NCBI GenBank assembly: GCA_017935675.1
Contig: JAGBHE010000065.1
Coordinates: 1 to 64,000 of the forward strand
Direction of reading: 5' to 3'
DNA length: 64,000 bases
DNA from: Clostridia bacterium
GTDB taxonomy: Bacteria > Bacillota > Clostridia > UBA1381
The position numbers were made by a program, and so were the translations under genes. Within the stretch, counting starts at the first letter, position 1. Each line of letters starts with the position of its first letter. Below the pieces are notes generated by a model. The model was not told the origin of the DNA and did no database searches. It worked only from the letters and a program-made list of their open reading frames with translations. Below, one piece after another: positions 17,094 to 25,688 of the stretch.

Positions 17094-17981
17094 ATGAACA
17101 GAGGTAAACAGATGATCGGCGTTAAAATTGTATCGTATTCAATGCTTATAATTTTCTCGCTGTTATGTATAATTCCGTTTCTTATTATAATTTCTGCCTC
17201 CTTATCTTCTGAGGGAGAGCTTGCAAAATTCGGGTATTTTATAATGCCGAGAGGCATAACGCTTTCGGCATATAAGATGGTTTTGCAGAATCCGCGTTCG
17301 TTAATAGGAGCATATAAGGTTACTATATTCACAACGGCAGTCGGAAGCGTTATGAGTGTAATTATCAGTGCGATGCTGGCTTACCCGTTGTCAAGACAGG
17401 ACTATAAATGGAGAAATTATATAAACTTCTTTGTATATTTTACTATGCTGTTTTCCGGCGGAGCTGTTCCGAGCTACATACTTATTGCACAGTATATGCA
17501 CCTGAGAAATAATATTTGGGTACTGATAATACCATTGCTTGTGAATCCGTGGAATGTATTTCTTATGAGAACATATTTTGCACAGGTAAACAAAGCGCTT
17601 ATCGAGGCTGCGGCAATTGACGGAGCAGGGGAGCTGAGAATATTTTTCATGGTGGTTGTACCTGTTAGTATAACAGGTATGGCGACAGTATTTTTAATGA
17701 TTGCGCTGGCGTTCTGGAATGATTGGTATCAATGCCTGATGTTTATGACAAACGAGAAAATACTCACACTTCAGTATTTTCTTGCACGTGTAATGAGTAA
17801 TATTGATGATATGCTTAAAAACAGTGCATCGATAAGTTCAGGGGTTGATTTATCATCAATGCCGAGTGAAACAACCAGAATGGCAATGTGCGTCTTTGCG
17901 GCCGGCCCTATGGTATTTGTATTTGTGTTCTTTCAGAAATATTTTGTGAGGGGTATATCTGTTGGAAGCGTAAAGGGATAG
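17094..17981 (+). CDS. Sugar ABC transporter permease (YtcP/MalG type)
   Basis: A 296-residue second permease with about six transmembrane segments and the EAA loop IEAAAIDGAGELRIFF. YtcP-type signatures are YFTMLFSGGAVPSYIL near the middle, LPSETTRMAM-like text (SMPSETTRMAM) and the C-terminal FFQKYFVRGISVGSVKG. AAAGGAG (17073-17079) is about 14 bases before the ATG at 17094, slightly far; longer upstream frames overlap the previous gene and give a hydrophilic tail unlike the family. It is followed by a repeat element and then the binding lipoprotein. Confidence 0.9.
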   Translation: MNRGKQMIGVKIVSYSMLIIFSLLCIIPFLIIISASLSSEGELAKFGYFIMPRGITLSAYKMVLQNPRSLIGAYKVTIFTTAVGSVMSVIISAMLAYPLSRQDYKWRNYINFFVYFTMLFSGGAVPSYILIAQYMHLRNNIWVLIIPLLVNPWNVFLMRTYFAQVNKALIEAAAIDGAGELRIFFMVVVPVSITGMATVFLMIALAFWNDWYQCLMFMTNEKILTLQYFLARVMSNIDDMLKNSASISSGVDLSSMPSETTRMAMCVFAAGPMVFVFVFFQKYFVRGISVGSVKG

Positions 17982-17991
17982 AGAAGTTCAA

Positions 17992-18110
17992 AATATAACT
18001 AAAAGCAAGATGTCCCCCGCCTCTATAGGCGGCGGGTTCCACTTACTTTTTTCAGTGGGGTACAATCCCCCACTGAAACGTTGAATGACGGGGCTTTGCC
18101 CCTTATTGAA
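17992..18110 (+). repeat. Three-hairpin repeat element, copy 1
   Basis: A 119-base element almost identical to 29183-29302. It contains CCGCC/GGCGG, a long stem TTTCAGTGGGG/CCCCCACTGAAA and GGGGC-TTT-GCCCC, then TTATTGAA. The subterminal hairpins and lack of true terminal inverted repeats resemble palindrome-associated elements derived from IS200/IS605, an inference. It sits between permease and lipoprotein genes and could lower or stop readthrough. Confidence 0.7.
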
Positions 18111-18142
18111 GATTTATATAAAAATAAGAAGGGATGAAGAAA

Positions 18143-19597
18143 ATGAAAAGAAAGAGGATTTTTAGTGCGGCGCTGGCAGCTGCAATGCTGCTGTCCTTTA
18201 CAGGATGCGGGGTAAAGAAGAATACGAATGAAAAGGTTAAGCTTACTTGGTACATTCCTGCCGTGCTTGACAGCGGCGACTTTGACGAGATTATGTCAAA
18301 GGTGAATGAGAAGCTGGGGAGAGAATATAACCTTAATCTTGAGATGATTGGAATTGACGGAGGTAATTTTGATAAGAAATTACAGCTTATAAATGCGGGC
18401 GGTGAAGAATATGACCTTGCATTTACATCAACATGGAAGAATGACTATTATGCAAATGTTAACAGCGGAGCTTGTCTTGATATATCGGAATTGCTTCCCA
18501 AGTATGCACCGAAGCTTTACAGTCAGACATCTCAGACAATTTGGGACGCTGTGAAGGTGGACGGAAAGATATATGCAGCTCCTAATTGGCAGATACAGGC
18601 AAAGGCTACGGGACTTACGATTCCCGATGAAGATCTGGAAGCAGCCTCAATGACGATTGATGAAATTAACACATTGGAGGATTTGGGTACATATCTTGAA
18701 AAGCTGCATGCGGTATATCCGGAGCGTAATAAGGTATTGCCTGCATGGGAGCATGTGCAGAGATATTATGGATATCTTGATATTATAGGACAGGCAATGC
18801 CGGGCGTTATTAACTTTAAGGAAAACGGGAAGCTGCAGGTTATTAATCAGTATGAAACAAAGGACTACGAGGACTATATAAAGCTCAGAAAGAGCTGGGT
18901 TGATAAAGGATATATGTTCGATAAGTATCTTCCGGAGGATATAAAGTCATCAACAATGGAGGACAAGGAGGTTCGTGAAAGACCGTTCACTCTTCATGTT
19001 TACTCACCGGGCAATGAGGCAAATATTCTGCAGTCAAAGGGTTATCCCTGGTCAGCGAAGCCGATTTCCGAGGCTGTTCTTGATGCAGGCGGCATACTTG
19101 CAGCAATGACGCATGTAAGCTCAACAACAAAGCACCCTGAAGAGGCTGTAAAAATGCTTGAGGTTATTAACACAGATGCTGAAATATTTAACCTGCTTGT
19201 TTGGGGCATTGAGGGAAAGCACTATACAAAGGTTTCTGAAAATAAGGTGGAAAAGATTGAAAATGCCGGATATCCGGGTATTGCGCATTTTATATTAGGT
19301 TCACAGAAAAATTCATTCCTCCTTTCAACACAGGACGATGACCTTTGGGACCAGATAGAAGCATTTAACGATAATGCGCTGTCTTCTCCCATACTTGGAT
19401 TTTCTGCTGATCTTGACAGCATTGCAACAGAAATTGCAAACTGTAAGACGGTATTGAAAAAGAGAAGTGAGATGCTTGATCTCGGTCTTGTGGATCCTGA
19501 CAGTGAAATTGCAGCGCTCAGAAAAGAACTCAAGGAAGCTGGTGTTGATACAATTATCGCCGAGCTGCAGAAGCAAATTGATGAATGGTCTAAATAA
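18143..19597 (+). CDS. Extracellular sugar-binding lipoprotein with DUF3502-type C-terminus
   Basis: A 484-residue solute-binding protein of the LplA/YtcQ class. The lipoprotein signal ends in the lipobox SFTGC (Cys about residue 22), so it is tethered to the outer face of the membrane. The C-terminal ~130 residues match the DUF3502 pattern (DDDLWDQIEAFNDNALSSPILGF, then an ending of KELKEAGVDT and QKQIDEW). ATG 18143 is preferred over ATG 18134 because AAGAAGGG (18126-18133) abuts the latter. It partners the two permeases upstream; the repeat at 17992 separates it from them. It should bind an oligosaccharide of unknown type. Confidence 0.92.
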   Translation: MKRKRIFSAALAAAMLLSFTGCGVKKNTNEKVKLTWYIPAVLDSGDFDEIMSKVNEKLGREYNLNLEMIGIDGGNFDKKLQLINAGGEEYDLAFTSTWKNDYYANVNSGACLDISELLPKYAPKLYSQTSQTIWDAVKVDGKIYAAPNWQIQAKATGLTIPDEDLEAASMTIDEINTLEDLGTYLEKLHAVYPERNKVLPAWEHVQRYYGYLDIIGQAMPGVINFKENGKLQVINQYETKDYEDYIKLRKSWVDKGYMFDKYLPEDIKSSTMEDKEVRERPFTLHVYSPGNEANILQSKGYPWSAKPISEAVLDAGGILAAMTHVSSTTKHPEEAVKMLEVINTDAEIFNLLVWGIEGKHYTKVSENKVEKIENAGYPGIAHFILGSQKNSFLLSTQDDDLWDQIEAFNDNALSSPILGFSADLDSIATEIANCKTVLKKRSEMLDLGLVDPDSEIAALRKELKEAGVDTIIAELQKQIDEWSK

Positions 19598-19677
19598 TTT
19601 GAGTTAGAAAACGTGACTGCTGCCTTTAGTGCAGATTGCAATCGCCTAAAAAAGCTCAAGTATGAAAGGAGAAACAC

Positions 19678-22600
19678 ATGAGGAAAGTGATAAAAGCAGC
19701 CATGTCGGGATTCTTGGCATTTTGTACCTTGTGCGGAACTGCATCTGCGGTATATTTACCAAAGGGTGACAAGGAATACAGTCTGAATTCAAAATGGTGT
19801 GTTGATATGGGAAACGATACAGCAAACCGGGATTCTATAAGCGTTGGAGACGGTGAGGGTGAATTTGTTTATAATTTCTATTTACCGTTTGACTGTCAGA
19901 GTGTAGGCGTAAATTATTTGTGTAATGAGAATGCTTCTTTGAAAATCAGCGGATTGCCTCAGGACATCAGTCTTGACCTTGACAGCAGTAAATCATCTGC
20001 TGCACTGAGGCTTCCCAAGGTTATAAGGAGAAGTGAGCTTACATTGGTTCTCTGTATTAAGGGCAATGTTGAAATATCAAAGATATATTTTAACAGGGCA
20101 GAGCTTTCGGGTAACGGTATTGAAAACTATCAGTATATGACAAAGGCAGATGATTATCAAAAGGCTGTGCAAGGTTCTGTTTTAATAGATGTAAATTCTC
20201 CTGTATTTATTGTAAGAGGACAAAGACGCTATTTTGATAACGACAATACAAATGAAAAACCTGCTATGATTGACGGTACAGTTTATCTTCCTGCGCGTGC
20301 ACTTGCTCTTGCGCTGGGATATTACTGTGAAGATATCGGAGAAAAATCATATCTTATGTTAAGGCATGAAGATAAAGAGTATGTTTTTCTCGAAGGAGAG
20401 GCCTATAAAAATTCAATATATGATAAAAAGGAGACAATCCCGTTCTATGCTAAGTACATAAATGGGAAAGCATATTTGCCTATAAGGTTTTTCGCGGAGG
20501 AATTGGGCAAGAAAGTTTTGTGGAAGGACGGAATTATTGTCATTGATAATGACCGGTTTGAAGCGGAAAACATTGCGGAAAATTATTATGATACAATAAA
20601 AAGCACATTAGACGCATTCTGCCGGCAGCCCGTAAACGGGAATACATATTATGTATCAAAAGCAGCCGGTGCAAGCGACTTAAATGACGGAAGCATTGAC
20701 TTCCCCTTTAAGACGCTTACGAAAGCAGGCAAGGTTGCTCAGGCGGGCGATACCGTAATAATACGTGAGGGTGTTTACAGAGAAACCTTTGCGCCGAAAA
20801 ATGACGGGACAGCTGCGGCGCCCATTACATTTAAGGCGATGGAGGGAGAAAAGGTTGTAATTTCGGCTCTTGAGGAAATAACAGATTTTGCCGTATATAA
20901 GGATGACATGTACACTGCCAATATCGGCTTTAATCTCGGTGACGGGCGCAATATGGTGTTTTATAACGGAGAGGCGCTGGCAGAGGCGAGATACCCGAAC
21001 GGTCCGCAGATAGAAATGTCGGAAACGGGTGAAGCGCTTTCGCAGCTTTTCCCTACAAAGGGTGATTTGCATGCAACTCCCGATACCGGTAAGGTTGTAA
21101 CAAGTGATACACTGCTTAATCAGCCTGACAATTACTGGAAGGGCGCTACTGTTGTATCAATGCATGGTTTGGGCTGGACATTGAGCACCGGTAAGGTTTT
21201 AAGTTCAACTAAGGGAAAAGTTACAGTCGGAGATACGGCTGCACAGTGGTGGTATGATCCGGAGGAGGCCGACAAGCAGAACTGGGCATTCCTGACAGGT
21301 CATATTAATTGTCTTGATGCGCCCGGCGAATGGGTGATGCAGGATAAGTCACTTATAATTATACCGCCAAAGGACGCGGATAAGTCTAATCTCAGATTTG
21401 AAATGAAAAAGAGACAGCTTGTTATTGATATAGCGGACAGAAAGTTTGTCAGAATAGAGGGTGTAAATACAATCGGCGGCGGCGTGCGCATGAACAACAG
21501 TGAAATGTGTATGCTCAATGGCTGCAGATTAAGATACATCAGTCATTATATTCACGGATATGACCAAAGAGAGGGTTATATTTATACCGCAAACAGAAAT
21601 AATACCGATGATGCGCCTCAAAGGGGTGAAATGGGTATCTATGTCGGAGGAACGGATAATATAATCGTCAACTCTGCAATTGACCATAGTGCGGCATCCG
21701 GCATATTGATGGTAGGAACATATGCTTATATAGAAAATAATACCGTATCAAACTGCGGATATGCGGGCGGATATATAAGCGGTATAACATTTGGAAATGA
21801 AATATACAACGGCATAGATGTCCGTAAGGGCGGATTTACCCTTTATAACAATACTGTATATAACAGCGGACGAAGTGTACTCAATATACAGAATCCGGAT
21901 AAAGTTGAGTATTCTCCCATAATACCTTATGAGGCTGCGTATAATGATTTTCATGACGGTGTTTTGTTCTCTTTGGATACCGGTATCACATACGAGTATC
22001 ATACATATGCAAAGACAGATAAGCAGGAAAGCAGTATGCATAATAATTATGTATATTATACGGGGACTTCAACAAATCCGTACAGCTTCGCCATATACCA
22101 TGACGGCGGAACTATTGGAATTAATACGTATGAGAATATGATATTCACAACCCAGCCGGGAGTTATTTTCTCTCAGCTGTATATTCAGGCGGCGCAGTCG
22201 GATTTGAATATATGGAATAACAGCAAGATAAAGCTTGCCATAGGCGGTAAGCCGGAAAAGCTTGCACAGGATGAATTTCTGTACGGAAAGCCTTATTATG
22301 CCGGCGTCAGAGATAAGGAATACCTTGTAAACTATAACCTCATAAAGAATAATCTTTCTGATTATAAGCTCTATGATGCGGCTGACGCGGAGCTTTCGGA
22401 CGGTGTGTCTGTTGACAGTGACGGCTGTGCGAATTTCAGCGAAAATGGTCAATATATATGTTTTAAGGACGTTGATTTCGGAGAAAACGGAAATAATATA
22501 AACATCGTTTTCCGCGCAGACAAATACAATACGAATGACTGTATAGATGTTATTGTAGGTGATTCCCTGGAAACAGGAACAATTTACAGCAACAATTATG

Positions 22601-23223
22601 TAAAGTCATATGCAAAGCTCGAATCAAGCAATGACCTTATAAGCATTGGCACAGAGCCTGTTACGGGAAAGACAAATGTTTATATAAAGGTAACGTCGGC
22701 AAAATCTATGAGAATCAGGGGCATAAGTGTAAATGACAGCGGTATGCCGGCTGAAAGCCACAGCGGAGAGAAGATTTACGGCGGGGCTTACAACAATATA
22801 GAAAAGGTTGGCGACAGTACCATGCCGCCGTCGCCCGTAGGCGGACCCGATATGGTTCATTCTTATGTAAAGAACACCTGGGGCGGCACAATTCTGAGGT
22901 ATAACAATGTTACTATCGAAAAGCCGTCGCGCTATTTGCAGTATTCTATCGGAACAGCGGTGGAACATGGTGATCAGCCCATTACAATAGCGTACCAGAA
23001 GAGGGGAGACCCATATAATACGGCTATTGCTGCCATATACAGTCCGACAGACGGTTTTTCTGTATTCAACACTTATTATAAAGAGCTTGACCATACTCTT
23101 GAGCCGGGAACGTATGACATATATGTAACCTTTGATAAGAGACAGCCGCTCAATAACAGTGACAGTACGGGTACATGTAATTTCTGGTTCTTTGGATTCC
23201 TGGCAGAAATGCCTGAGGAATAG
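19678..23223 (+). CDS. Secreted right-handed beta-helix protein with copper-amine-oxidase-like N-terminal domain
   Basis: An 1181-residue secreted protein. The signal peptide covers residues 1-25. Residues ~30-150 form an unassigned beta region. Residues ~170-290 resemble the copper amine oxidase N-terminal (stalk) domain found on clostridial surface proteins (VYLPARALALALGY and AYLPIRFFAEELGKKV). Residues ~320-830 start with NTYYVSKAAGASDLNDGS, PFKTLTKAGKVAQAGDTVII and EGVYRE, the DUF1565-type opening of beta-helix enzymes, and contain LAEARYPNG. CBM6-like beta modules follow (~905-1020 and to the end). Polysaccharide lyase or hydrolase is likely (GH120/GH141- or pectate-lyase-like); catalytic residues cannot be named. 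It lies 80 bases after the binding lipoprotein. Confidence 0.82.
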   Translation: MRKVIKAAMSGFLAFCTLCGTASAVYLPKGDKEYSLNSKWCVDMGNDTANRDSISVGDGEGEFVYNFYLPFDCQSVGVNYLCNENASLKISGLPQDISLDLDSSKSSAALRLPKVIRRSELTLVLCIKGNVEISKIYFNRAELSGNGIENYQYMTKADDYQKAVQGSVLIDVNSPVFIVRGQRRYFDNDNTNEKPAMIDGTVYLPARALALALGYYCEDIGEKSYLMLRHEDKEYVFLEGEAYKNSIYDKKETIPFYAKYINGKAYLPIRFFAEELGKKVLWKDGIIVIDNDRFEAENIAENYYDTIKSTLDAFCRQPVNGNTYYVSKAAGASDLNDGSIDFPFKTLTKAGKVAQAGDTVIIREGVYRETFAPKNDGTAAAPITFKAMEGEKVVISALEEITDFAVYKDDMYTANIGFNLGDGRNMVFYNGEALAEARYPNGPQIEMSETGEALSQLFPTKGDLHATPDTGKVVTSDTLLNQPDNYWKGATVVSMHGLGWTLSTGKVLSSTKGKVTVGDTAAQWWYDPEEADKQNWAFLTGHINCLDAPGEWVMQDKSLIIIPPKDADKSNLRFEMKKRQLVIDIADRKFVRIEGVNTIGGGVRMNNSEMCMLNGCRLRYISHYIHGYDQREGYIYTANRNNTDDAPQRGEMGIYVGGTDNIIVNSAIDHSAASGILMVGTYAYIENNTVSNCGYAGGYISGITFGNEIYNGIDVRKGGFTLYNNTVYNSGRSVLNIQNPDKVEYSPIIPYEAAYNDFHDGVLFSLDTGITYEYHTYAKTDKQESSMHNNYVYYTGTSTNPYSFAIYHDGGTIGINTYENMIFTTQPGVIFSQLYIQAAQSDLNIWNNSKIKLAIGGKPEKLAQDEFLYGKPYYAGVRDKEYLVNYNLIKNNLSDYKLYDAADAELSDGVSVDSDGCANFSENGQYICFKDVDFGENGNNINIVFRADKYNTNDCIDVIVGDSLETGTIYSNNYVKSYAKLESSNDLISIGTEPVTGKTNVYIKVTSAKSMRIRGISVNDSGMPAESHSGEKIYGGAYNNIEKVGDSTMPPSPVGGPDMVHSYVKNTWGGTILRYNNVTIEKPSRYLQYSIGTAVEHGDQPITIAYQKRGDPYNTAIAAIYSPTDGFSVFNTYYKELDHTLEPGTYDIYVTFDKRQPLNNSDSTGTCNFWFFGFLAEMPEE

Positions 23224-23233
23224 GAGGTTTATA

Positions 23234-25597
23234 ATGAAGAAAATATCAGCAATATTGCTTGCGCTTTGTATTGCCGGGATGCAGTTGACGGGGATATATG
23301 CCGCAGAACCGGCAGAAAATGAAGACGCTCTCTATTTTGATATGGATTTGTCTGAATATGACGGTGATAACCGTGTAGTAAAGAATAAGGTGACAGATTC
23401 GGCTGACGGTATAACGGTTTACGGAAGAGACGACGCATATCCGGAGGTTGATGAAATATCTGCGGTGTCCGGCACGACAAAATATATTACAACAGGTCAG
23501 ACCGCCTCAAAGGGCGCTTCATATGGTGTAGTTCAGCTTGACAACAGTCTTGCACAGCCTATGCATGAAAGCGATGAACTTACTGTGGAATTCTGGACAA
23601 GGAGCGACGCCCCTGTTTCATCATATTTGTACTATAAGTTTTTCAAGCTGTCATTAGCTTCATATGAAAACTCTGTATATGATGACAGTATAGATTGGGA
23701 AATGAGCGTACAGAGTACAGTAAATGCAGAAAACAGATTTGCAAGGAATTCAACAAATGCTACAGACTATGCAAAGGTTGCTGTAAGTAATTTCCCGCAG
23801 AAGTCATGGACGCATTATGTTCTGACAAGAACCTGGGATGAGCTGAATGAAAGATACAATACCGTAGTGTATATAAACGGTGCCAAAAAGACAAGCGCAT
23901 CAGGAGGCAAAAAGATGAGTGCTGCCGATTGCAGCATGACAATCGGCGGTTCGGGTGCTGCAAGCAAGACATATCAGGGATCAATAGGTGAATTCAGAGT
24001 ATATTTAAAAGCCCTCGACGCTGACAGGGCAAGGGCACTCTATCTTGATACAAAGGATAATTATGCTGATTTGCCGAAATCCATGAAGCTTGTATCACCG
24101 AGCGGGGATATGTCGGTCAGCCCGTCGGAAGGACATATCGGGATTACATTCGATAATTTTATTGATAAGTCAACTCTTGATGAAATTACCTTTACAAAAA
24201 AGGATGACGGCTCTGAGGCTGCAGGCGGAATATTTATCAGAACCGAAGAGGGAAATACGAGGACCGCAGATATTTATTTCGGAAGACTGGAAAAGAACAG
24301 CGAATATGTATTGAGTATAGGAGCTGTAAAATCCATAAACGGGTATGTGTTTGAAGGGGCTGAATATACTGTAAAATCCAATGACACGTATTTACTCAAT
24401 GAGGATTTTTCGGATTGGCCGATAGGAGAGGTAAGTGAAGTGCCGGAAGGTTCGCCTCTGTACTTTTTCTCCAGCGGAACAGGTGATTCAACAGCTGATT
24501 TTGCGATAGCTGAGGCAACTTCAAAATCAACGGGAAAGACCATAAAATATATGGAAATGAAAACAAGGGACGAATCGGGAGCTAAGGATTCCTACCTTGC
24601 GTATAATTTTTCCTCAGGATATACGGGAGATTTTGTGGTTGAGGTAGGAGTAAGAGGACAGGGAGGCTCGGCACTGGACAGATCCATAAGATTTATCCAG
24701 TCGGGATATATGCAGCTGGGAGCCTTTTTATCCGGCACCAACATTTATAACGGTTCCGGTGCGGCACAGACAATATCGTCGTATAACAGCTCTGCAACAG
24801 ATGAATTCGGATTCCTCAACATGGTGTTTACATTCAGAATGAACAGTGAAGGCACGTATACGGTAACCGGCGTAAGTCCGGAAAATCCCGGCTTGTATTA
24901 TGAGGCGGTCACGAATTATACGAGTGCGGCGCAGATTCGCGGAATAAATCAATATCATACATATTCAGAGGCGCTGACAACCGAAATAAGTCATTTCAGA
25001 ATATATGAATACGCACCGCCCGAAATCATTGTCACAAACCTTGATAAGCTTTCAATAGACAGCGATTATGTTGAAATAACATTCAATGATGATATGACAG
25101 GATTTGATAACAACACCTTTTGTATCAAAGGAGCATATGAGGGAACTGTGGCATCAGAGTTTGCGGGATATGACGAAAAAACAAGAACTGCAAGGGTTAA
25201 GATAAAGGATTATTTTGATTATAATTCGGGATATGTGTTGTCGGTTAAGGGTATAAAAAATGCAGACGGAATACCGCTTGATGACACAGATATGAATTTT
25301 AAGGTGCCGCCAAGTGACATATATGCCGTATCAACGGTGTCTTCTTCACATATAAACACAGCGATTAAGAACAATGCAAAAGTGAAGAAAAATGTGCTGT
25401 GCATTACGGTATGCGTAGATGAGGCGGGCAAAATAGTAAAAACCTTTAGTGAAAAATACGATATCGGAGCGGCTTCAAGTGCAGATAACCGCGTTGATTT
25501 AGCAAGCGGAGTGAAGAAAGCGACGGTGTATGTATTTGAATGCGTTGATGATGAAATCAGGGCAACACGGGCAAAGCCTGAAAGCTTTGATTTTTGA
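23234..25597 (+). CDS. Secreted LamG / Ig-like surface protein
   Basis: A 787-residue secreted protein with a signal peptide ending near IYAAEP. A concanavalin-type LamG domain (~30-270) includes ELTVEFWTRS, WTHYVLTRTWDE and GSIGEFRVYLKALD. An SbsA-like Ig domain (~275-365), a second jelly-roll (~375-590), another Ig-like domain (~595-690) and a short beta C-terminal domain follow. LamG domains usually bind glycans, so the protein is more likely a binder or scaffold than an enzyme. AGGAGG precedes the ATG at 23234, only 10 bases after the previous stop. No anchor is present; retention may rely on the SLH proteins of the locus. Confidence 0.8.
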   Translation: MKKISAILLALCIAGMQLTGIYAAEPAENEDALYFDMDLSEYDGDNRVVKNKVTDSADGITVYGRDDAYPEVDEISAVSGTTKYITTGQTASKGASYGVVQLDNSLAQPMHESDELTVEFWTRSDAPVSSYLYYKFFKLSLASYENSVYDDSIDWEMSVQSTVNAENRFARNSTNATDYAKVAVSNFPQKSWTHYVLTRTWDELNERYNTVVYINGAKKTSASGGKKMSAADCSMTIGGSGAASKTYQGSIGEFRVYLKALDADRARALYLDTKDNYADLPKSMKLVSPSGDMSVSPSEGHIGITFDNFIDKSTLDEITFTKKDDGSEAAGGIFIRTEEGNTRTADIYFGRLEKNSEYVLSIGAVKSINGYVFEGAEYTVKSNDTYLLNEDFSDWPIGEVSEVPEGSPLYFFSSGTGDSTADFAIAEATSKSTGKTIKYMEMKTRDESGAKDSYLAYNFSSGYTGDFVVEVGVRGQGGSALDRSIRFIQSGYMQLGAFLSGTNIYNGSGAAQTISSYNSSATDEFGFLNMVFTFRMNSEGTYTVTGVSPENPGLYYEAVTNYTSAAQIRGINQYHTYSEALTTEISHFRIYEYAPPEIIVTNLDKLSIDSDYVEITFNDDMTGFDNNTFCIKGAYEGTVASEFAGYDEKTRTARVKIKDYFDYNSGYVLSVKGIKNADGIPLDDTDMNFKVPPSDIYAVSTVSSSHINTAIKNNAKVKKNVLCITVCVDEAGKIVKTFSEKYDIGAASSADNRVDLASGVKKATVYVFECVDDEIRATRAKPESFDF

Positions 25598-25621
25598 AAA
25601 TAACGGTGACAGGGAGGAATA

Positions 25622-25654
25622 ATAAGCGGCAAATATTAACTTCATACCGCTTAT
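25622..25654 (+). other. Intergenic hairpin in locus A
   Basis: ATAAGCGG (25622-25629) and CCGCTTAT (25647-25654) form a perfect 8-bp stem with a 17-base loop, with no T-run. It lies in the 91-base gap between two surface-protein genes and may tune their relative expression. Confidence 0.4.
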
Positions 25655-25688
25655 CCTCTGCCGCCGAAAAAGAGAAAGGGGTAAAAAA

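Noticed and set aside
22624..23094. 156-codon minus-strand frame inside the 19678 gene
   Set aside because: Antisense shadow of a secreted protein gene with continuous domain structure; no start signals or recognisable product.
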